Assembly (NCBI GenBank): GCA_903905325.1
Contig: CAIVGA010000012.1
Coordinates: 1-9,928 of the forward strand
DNA length: 9,928 nucleotides
From: an uncultured bacterium
GTDB lineage: Bacteria; Patescibacteriota; Minisyncoccia; Phycocordibacterales; PALSA-1337
Direction of reading: 5' to 3'
Part shown: positions 5,895 through 9,928 of the stretch, piece after piece
Layout of the letters: each line of letters begins with the position of its first letter
Numbering within the stretch: position 1 is the stretch's first letter
Position numbers and translations under genes: made by a program
The notes under the pieces: generated by a model
What the model was told of the DNA's origin: nothing
The model's input: only the letters and a program-made list of their open reading frames with translations
Database searches by the model: none

Positions 5895-7763
5895 ATGGAA
5901 ATTCGTAACATCGCTATCATCGCTCACGTGGACCACGGCAAGACCACGCTTACTGACGCCATTATGACGCAGTGTGGCCACGCGGATGAGGGTTCGATGG
6001 ACTCGAATGCTCTAGAACAGGAGAGGGGTATTACTATTTATGCCAAGAACACCTCGATCATGTACAAAGGTACAAAGATCAACATAGTAGATACTCCTGG
6101 ACATGCGGACTTTGGTTCCGAGGTAGAGCGTGTGCTTCGTTCTATTGATACTGTGCTTCTGGTTGTTGATGCTCAAGAAGGTCCAATGCCACAGACTCGC
6201 TTTGTTCTCAAGAAATCTTTGGAACTCGGTCTCAACCCTATCGTTATTATAAATAAGATCGATAAGCCAGCCGCCAATCCAGAATTGACGCATGATCATA
6301 TTCTAGAACTTTTCATCGAGCTCGGTGCGCATGACAAACAGATCGATTTTCCAACTGTATACGCTGTCGGTCGCCAAGGTCGCGCTTCACTTTCTTTGAA
6401 TCCGGATAAAACTCCTATGGAAAATGGTGCTGTCAGAGATAGATTTGGTGGAGATTCCAAGGACATCACTCCACTTCTTGATACTATTTTGAAGCATATT
6501 CCACCAGCCAATACGCCAGAGCAAGCCAGTCATCCTCTTTCTGCGCAAGTTTTCAACCTTGGTTATGACAATTTCCTTGGTCGTCTCGCTGTTTGTAGAA
6601 TTTATGATGGCGTTATTAAAAATGGTCAAAATGTTATCGTTAAAGATATTTTGACTGGCGCTGTTATGAAAGGGAAATTGAGTAAACTTTTCACTTTTGA
6701 GGGAAAGAAGCGTATTGAGATCGCCGAAGCTTCTGCAGGTGACATTGTTATGATCGCCGGTCTTCCTGATATTTATATTGGAGAAACTATCGTCGACAAT
6801 GAAGCCACTCCAGCTCTTCCGGCCATCAAGATCGACGAGCCTACTATTTCCTTGAATTTCCTCGTCAACAATTCTCCTTTTGCTGGTCGTGAAGGTACTT
6901 TTGTCACTGGTCGCCAGATTCGTGAGCGTCTAGAGAAAGAACTTGAGATAAACGTCGGTCTCAAAGTTGATTTTTCTGCCAATGATTATTTCAAAGTATA
7001 TGGTCGCGGTGAACTTCATATTGCAATTCTCCTTGAAAATATGCGTCGTGAAGGTTATGAACTCCAGGTGTCTCAACCAGAAGTTATTGTTAAGGATGTA
7101 GAAATTGATGACGGTCATGGTGGCAAAACCGTCGTAAAAATGGAACCTTTCGAAGAACTTACCATCGACATTCCTGAAGAATATTCTGGTGCGGTTATAG
7201 AGAAACTCGGCAAACGTAAGGCGCTTATGACTGACATGAAAACCAAAGAAGGTTTGTCGCGTATGATTTTTGAAATTCCTACTCGAGGTTTGCTCGGTTA
7301 TCGCAACGCTTTCACTATTGATACAAAAGGTGAAGGAATTCTATCGAGTCGTTTCATTGAATTCCGTGAGTTCGCTGGTGAGATCGAGAAGCGCGAAACT
7401 GGTTCCATGACTTCTATGATGAGTGGTAAGACGCTCGGATTTTCTTTGTGGAATCTACAAAACCGTGGACGTTTGTTCGTCGATCCTGCCACTGAAGTTT
7501 ATGAAGGTATGGTCGTCGGTGACGTCGCTCGCGGTGAAGATATGGATGTAAATCCTTGTAAAGGTAAACAGCTCACCAACATGCGTTCTTCTGGTACAGA
7601 TGAAGCTTTGCTTTTGACACCGCCTTATAAGCTCGACATCGAACGTGGTCTAGAACTCATGCGTGGTGACGAATATCTCGAAATTACTCCAAAGAGTGTT
7701 CGTCTTCGCAAGAAATTTTTGACAGAGTTGGATAGGGCAAGATCGAGAAGGAAGGATCTATAA
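5895..7763 (+). CDS. typA: Translational GTPase TypA/BipA
   Basis: TypA is an EF-G-like ribosome-associated GTPase involved in 50S assembly and stress or low-temperature growth. The GTPase motifs are clear: G1 AHVDHGKTT (residues 10-18, Lys16), G2 around Thr47 in RGITI, G3 DTPGH at 66-70 and G4 NKID at 120-123. The G5 position reads YAVGRQG (156-162) where E. coli has YASAL. Downstream are the EF-G-like beta-barrel and domain III/V regions and the TypA-specific C-terminal domain with LTNMRSSGTDEALLLTPP. At 622 residues it is slightly longer than E. coli TypA (about 607), yet the segment between G1 and the MDSN motif is about six residues shorter, within the switch I lead-in. The ATG has no Shine-Dalgarno but follows a hairpin-bearing leader. 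rplS starts 51 bp after the stop with no terminator between, so readthrough into rplS is likely. Confidence 0.97.
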   Translation: MEIRNIAIIAHVDHGKTTLTDAIMTQCGHADEGSMDSNALEQERGITIYAKNTSIMYKGTKINIVDTPGHADFGSEVERVLRSIDTVLLVVDAQEGPMPQTRFVLKKSLELGLNPIVIINKIDKPAANPELTHDHILELFIELGAHDKQIDFPTVYAVGRQGRASLSLNPDKTPMENGAVRDRFGGDSKDITPLLDTILKHIPPANTPEQASHPLSAQVFNLGYDNFLGRLAVCRIYDGVIKNGQNVIVKDILTGAVMKGKLSKLFTFEGKKRIEIAEASAGDIVMIAGLPDIYIGETIVDNEATPALPAIKIDEPTISLNFLVNNSPFAGREGTFVTGRQIRERLEKELEINVGLKVDFSANDYFKVYGRGELHIAILLENMRREGYELQVSQPEVIVKDVEIDDGHGGKTVVKMEPFEELTIDIPEEYSGAVIEKLGKRKALMTDMKTKEGLSRMIFEIPTRGLLGYRNAFTIDTKGEGILSSRFIEFREFAGEIEKRETGSMTSMMSGKTLGFSLWNLQNRGRLFVDPATEVYEGMVVGDVARGEDMDVNPCKGKQLTNMRSSGTDEALLLTPPYKLDIERGLELMRGDEYLEITPKSVRLRKKFLTELDRARSRRKDL

Positions 7764-7794
7764 GAGGAGGAAGCATTTGTAATTTTTTATGCGC

Positions 7795-7800
7795 TATGAT
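7795..7800 (+). promoter_or_regulatory. Candidate -10 box of rplS
   Basis: TATGAT at 7795-7800 lies 14 bp before the rplS ATG, which would give a leader of only about 8 nt. No good -35 was found (TTGTAA at 7777 is too close, with a 12-bp spacer), so this is tentative; rplS may also be read from the typA transcript. Confidence 0.3.
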
Positions 7801-7814
7801 AAGGTATTCCCACT

Positions 7815-8255
7815 ATGGCAACCAAGACAAACAAGGTAATTTCAACTGCAAACGTAGAAGCCCGCAAGAAGCTTGATGTTCGAGCTGGAGACAATGTTCG
7901 TGTCTGGCAGAAAATCGAGGAAGATAAGGGCAAATTCCGTCTTCAGGCTTTTGAAGGTATTGTCCTCTCACGTAAGCACGGCAGTGAAGCTGGTGCCACT
8001 TTCACTGTACGCAAAGTTATCGATGGTATTGGTGTAGAGCGCATTTTCCCATTATATTCTCCAATGATTGATGAGGTTGAGCTTGTACGTCGCTCCAAGG
8101 TTCGCCGTGCAAAACTTTACTTCGTTCGTCGCAAGGCTGCCAAGGAAATTCGTCATAAGATGCGTCGCATTATGGCTGCAAAGTATGAAGAAGAGGCTGC
8201 ACCAGTTGTTGCTGAAAAGGCCGCCGAAGTTGCCGAGGCTACTCCAGCAAAATAA
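7815..8255 (+). CDS. rplS: 50S ribosomal protein L19
   Basis: L19 sits at the 30S-50S interface of the large subunit. The family core is recognised: DVRAGDNVRVWQKI (about residues 21-34), FEGIVLSRKHGSE, FTVRKVIDGIGVERIFPLYSP, and the basic RRSKVRRAKLYFVRRKAAKEIR segment. At 146 residues it is about 30 longer than typical L19 (about 115), because of an Ala/Glu/Val-rich C-terminal tail (EEEAAPVVAEKAAEVAEATPAK region) that is probably disordered on the ribosome surface; such tails are common on CPR ribosomal proteins. The gene lies 51 bp after typA and ends in a strong terminator. There is no Shine-Dalgarno. Confidence 0.97.
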   Translation: MATKTNKVISTANVEARKKLDVRAGDNVRVWQKIEEDKGKFRLQAFEGIVLSRKHGSEAGATFTVRKVIDGIGVERIFPLYSPMIDEVELVRRSKVRRAKLYFVRRKAAKEIRHKMRRIMAAKYEEEAAPVVAEKAAEVAEATPAK

Positions 8256-8291
8256 GTCTTTTGACATATTTGAAAATTTTGAAATAAAAAA

Positions 8292-8316
8292 CGCCCGGAC
8301 TAACTGGGCGATTTTT
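8292..8316 (+). terminator. rplS intrinsic terminator
   Basis: A 7-bp GC-rich stem CGCCCGG/CTGGGCG (8292-8298 with 8304-8310, one G-U pair) with loop ACTAA is preceded by an A-run and followed by TTTTT (8312-8316). It lies 36 bp after the rplS stop. Confidence 0.92.
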
Positions 8317-8344
8317 GTTATAAACCGGTTATCTGCATATTATT

Positions 8345-8371
8345 AACTGGTAGACGCAGACACCCTGAGGT
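8345..8371 (+). pseudogene. Partial tRNA-Leu(GAG)-like fragment
   Basis: The stretch contains GGTAGACGCAG, typical of the D-loop and D-stem of tRNA-Leu, then CCTGAGGT, matching the anticodon loop with GAG. It parallels the intact tRNA-Leu at 9091-9173, which reads GGTAGACACGCAG and CTTGAGGT. The acceptor strand, a pairing D-stem 5' side, and everything after the anticodon loop are absent; the sequence passes directly into the homing endonuclease start. It is therefore a remnant or duplicate, not a working tRNA. The match is short and made by eye. Confidence 0.6.
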
Positions 8372-8374
8372 AAT

Positions 8375-9052
8375 ATGATGCACTGTATGTTAAAGAGAGG
8401 GCCAAAACCAAAAGGGAAAGTAAACATTAAGTGGTCAGAAAATTTTGCATATGCAATAGGGCTTATTGCAACTGATGGGTGTGTATCAAGAAATGGGAGG
8501 CATGTTGATCTTACATCAAAGGATATCGAGCAATTGAAGAACTTCAATCACTGTCTTGGTATCACGTCAAAAATATCCAAAAAGAAAAGTGGCAGTGGCG
8601 TTTATACATCGAGGGTTTAATTTAGTGACTCGACATTTCATTTGTTTTTGGAAAGTATTGGTATACGCCCAGCCAAATCTTTAACCATGCCAAAATTATT
8701 GATTCCAAAGAAGTTTTTTGCAGACTTTTTGAGAGGGTGTTTTGATGGTGATGGTTCTAGCTACAGTTATTTCGATCCTCGTTGGAAATCAAGTTTAATG
8801 TTTTACATCAGCTTCGCATCGTCGAGTCCCGTATTTATTTATTGGTTAAAAAGAATGGTTAGTTCCCTTTGGGGTATAAAAGGTCACGTAACACGGGCCT
8901 ATAAAAAACGTATTTGTTATCAACTTAGATATTCAAAATATATTGCAGTAAAATTGGCAGAAAAAATGTATAAACCAGGATGTATTTCTCTTACAAGAAA
9001 GAGGTTGAAAATAAACAAAGTATTAGCTATGATGGGACTTCGTGAGCTATAG
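8375..9052 (+). pseudogene. LAGLIDADG homing endonuclease interrupted by an in-frame TAA
   Basis: The frame encodes 225 residues apart from one TAA at codon 82 (8618-8620); both halves are in the same frame. The first LAGLIDADG motif is at residues about 26-36 (YAIGLIATDGC, catalytic Asp34) and the second at about 118-128 (FLRGCFDGDGS, catalytic Asp126), as in single-chain two-motif nucleases. The sequence flows naturally across the stop (SRV-stop-FSDSTF), and Gln is the plausible lost residue, so a single CAA to TAA change would explain it. The product made as read (81 residues) lacks the second active-site helix. The basic start KRGPKPKGK and the closing basic segment RKRLKINKVLAMM look intact. 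The likely start is ATG 8378, six nt after GAGGT, with 8375 also possible. Such genes cut an unoccupied allele and copy themselves in; the position between tRNA-Leu sequences suggests tRNA-Leu as target. Alternatives are readthrough or a split two-chain enzyme. Confidence 0.88.
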
Positions 9053-9090
9053 GGGATATCTATAGTAAGCGTGCATCTTGACAAATATAT

Positions 9091-9173
9091 GCGCAGGTGG
9101 TGAAACGGTAGACACGCAGCCTTGAGGTGGCTGTGCCCATTTGGGTGTGGAGGTTCAAGTCCTCTCCTGCGCA
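9091..9173 (+). tRNA. tRNA-Leu(GAG)
   Basis: This is an 83-nt class II tRNA with a perfect acceptor stem GCGCAGG/CCTGCGC, D-stem GTG/CAC, anticodon stem CAGCC/GGCTG around TTGAGGT (anticodon GAG), a long variable arm with stem CCCA/TGGG, and a T-arm GGAGG-TTCAAGT-CCTCT with one G-U pair. The discriminator is A73, and CCA is not encoded (CAG follows). A TATAGT at 9061-9066 may be its -10. It begins 38 bp after the homing endonuclease frame. Confidence 0.97.
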
Positions 9174-9229
9174 CAGGTTGTAAATTTCTAAGATTATTTC
9201 TAAGGCTAATTTAAGGGTATTTTTTGCGT

Positions 9230-9235
9230 TATAAT
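9230..9235 (+). promoter_or_regulatory. -10 box placed for a leaderless adenosyltransferase transcript
   Basis: A perfect TATAAT ends 6 bp before the ATG at 9242. Starting about 7 nt after the box places the transcript 5' end on the start codon; no Shine-Dalgarno is present. The -35 is not evident (around 9207-9212 reads ctaatt). Confidence 0.55.
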
Positions 9236-9241
9236 ATCCCC

Positions 9242-9820
9242 ATGCTTTACACACGCAAAGGTGACAGTGGCACAACCAAGGTTTTTGGTTGCAATCAAAG
9301 TTTATCAAAAAGTTCTACTATTGCAGAGGCGCTCGGTGCGCTCGATGAGATAAATTCTTTTTTGGGTATTGTAAAAATACATAATGAAGCGCCAAGAATT
9401 TCTGTGTCAAACACAGTCTCAGGTGAAGGTGGAGGCAAAAACTTATCTTTACCAAAAATTATCCATTCTGTGCAGGAAAACTTATTCATAGTTCAAGCCG
9501 AAGTCGCTGGCGCAGAAAAGCATTTACCAGATGACGCCGTAAAAGAGATTGAAGGCATTACTGATGGTATCGAGAAGATTTTACCACCTATCAAAACCTT
9601 CTTCATAAGTGGTGGCACAAACATTGCTGCACACCTCGATACGGCTCGTACAATAGCCCGTAGAGCCGAGCGGCGTGTGGTAGCTGTGGGGGAGGAAGGA
9701 ACTGCCAAATTGAGCTCACAGACACTCGCTTATCTCAATCGGTTGTCCTCGCTCCTTTATGCACTCGCTAGACTTAGTAACCACTTGTCTGGTATAAATG
9801 AGCAGTCGCCGAAGTATTAG
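9242..9820 (+). CDS. PduO-type ATP:cob(I)alamin adenosyltransferase
   Basis: The enzyme transfers the 5'-deoxyadenosyl group from ATP to cob(I)alamin, making coenzyme B12; the family works as a trimer. Recognised blocks are the N-terminal YTRKGDSGTT (residues 3-12, ATP binding), EALGALDEINSFLG (29-42, with Asp35), RTIARRAERRVV (136-147, the conserved Arg/Glu-rich helix) and LAYLNRLSSLLYALAR (162-177). Length is 192 residues from the ATG at 9242. An in-frame TTG at 9224 would add six residues but lies across the TATAAT, so the ATG is chosen. A less conserved loop at about 47-70 (Ser/Gly-rich, GEGGGKN) is longer than usual. No cobalamin synthesis gene or B12-dependent enzyme is visible in the window, so a salvage role is inferred. 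tRNA-His follows 24 bp after the stop and may share the transcript. Confidence 0.94.
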   Translation: MLYTRKGDSGTTKVFGCNQSLSKSSTIAEALGALDEINSFLGIVKIHNEAPRISVSNTVSGEGGGKNLSLPKIIHSVQENLFIVQAEVAGAEKHLPDDAVKEIEGITDGIEKILPPIKTFFISGGTNIAAHLDTARTIARRAERRVVAVGEEGTAKLSSQTLAYLNRLSSLLYALARLSNHLSGINEQSPKY

Positions 9821-9844
9821 TAAGTAACCAAGAAGCGACAATAT

Positions 9845-9917
9845 GGTGCCTATGGTGTAATGGTTAGCACTAGAGCTTGTGGAGCTTTCAGTTCGGGTTC
9901 GAATCCCGATAGGCACC
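9845..9917 (+). tRNA. tRNA-His(GUG)
   Basis: The acceptor stem GTGCCTA/TAGGCAC is preceded by an encoded extra G (position -1 at 9845) facing C73 at 9917, the histidine identity element. The D-stem GTGT/GCAC and anticodon stem AGAGC/GCTTT (with a G-U pair) surround TTGTGGA (anticodon GTG), and the T-arm TCGGG-TTCGAAT-CCCGA is perfect. CCA is not encoded. No separate promoter is clear in the 24 bp after the adenosyltransferase. Confidence 0.97.
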
Positions 9918-9928
9918 CAATTTAGGGG

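Noticed and set aside
7789..7839. 16-codon frame MRYDKVFPLW... between typA and rplS as a leader peptide
   Set aside because: It lies 18 nt from the GAGGAGG, overlaps the rplS start in another frame, and has no codon run or hairpin that would suggest attenuation.
9078..9083. Perfect TTGACA, a possible -35 element
   Set aside because: A matching -10 would fall inside tRNA-Leu (9101-9106 reads tgaaac), so it cannot drive that tRNA, and nothing else fits.
8317..9090. Group I intron in tRNA-Leu carrying the endonuclease
   Set aside because: The downstream tRNA-Leu is complete in itself, no 3' exon follows the gene directly, the upstream fragment lacks an acceptor strand, and I could not see a P3-P7 core by eye. 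It is kept only as an alternative to test.
9184..9204. Direct repeat ATTTCTAAG with 12-bp period after tRNA-Leu
   Set aside because: Only two copies in AT-rich DNA; most likely chance, with no operator or repeat family suggested.
9224..9241. TTG start for the adenosyltransferase
   Set aside because: It would translate across the TATAAT box; the family N-terminus matches the ATG at 9242 (MLYTRKGD).
1..9928. CRISPR arrays, transposases, integrases and toxin-antitoxin pairs
   Set aside because: No regularly spaced repeats, no DDE transposase or recombinase motifs, and no small two-gene toxin-antitoxin layout were seen on either strand.

Overview
The window looks like a chromosomal segment of a Candidate Phyla Radiation (Patescibacteria) bacterium, probably of the Parcubacteria group. 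This is inferred from several signs: a moderately AT-rich genome, short intergenic gaps, tRNA genes without an encoded CCA end, almost no Shine-Dalgarno sequences before start codons, small secreted Ser/Thr-rich proteins of unknown function, ribosomal protein L19 with an Ala/Glu-rich tail, and a LAGLIDADG homing endonuclease beside a tRNA. No 16S rRNA or other decisive taxonomic marker is present.

Layout. 1-63 is the end of a plus-strand reading frame, followed by a UUCG-capped terminator. 232-1483 encodes two exported or membrane-anchored proteins of unknown function, closed by a strong terminator. 1589-3415 is a complete half-size ABC exporter. 3414-3511 is a nested inverted repeat between convergent genes. 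3453-4337 (minus) is a Bro-N/DinD-like, phage-antirepressor-type protein downstream of tRNA-Val(UAC). 4559-5389 is an RluA/RluD-family pseudouridine synthase. 5398-5697 (minus) is a small unknown gene. 5895-7763 is the translational GTPase TypA/BipA, with a terminator-like hairpin in its leader. 7815-8255 is rplS (L19) with its terminator. 8345-9173 is a mobile-element scar: a tRNA-Leu-like fragment, a LAGLIDADG homing endonuclease gene broken by one in-frame TAA, and an intact tRNA-Leu(GAG). 9242-9820 is a PduO-type cobalamin adenosyltransferase, and 9845-9917 is tRNA-His(GUG).

Functionally the right-hand two thirds is a translation neighbourhood (three tRNAs, a pseudouridine synthase, TypA, L19), interrupted by two accessory genes that each sit next to a tRNA (the Bro-N protein at tRNA-Val and the endonuclease at tRNA-Leu). 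The left third is cell-envelope and export. The most notable points are the nonsense-interrupted homing endonuclease bordered by tRNA-Leu sequence on both sides, whose apparent ribosome-binding site is the tRNA anticodon-loop sequence; the attenuator-like hairpin at the 5' end of the predicted typA transcript; -10 boxes placed so close to start codons that leaderless transcripts are likely; and the long imperfect palindrome that encodes the tail of the Bro-N protein. I did not find a clear new multi-gene defence or biosynthetic system.
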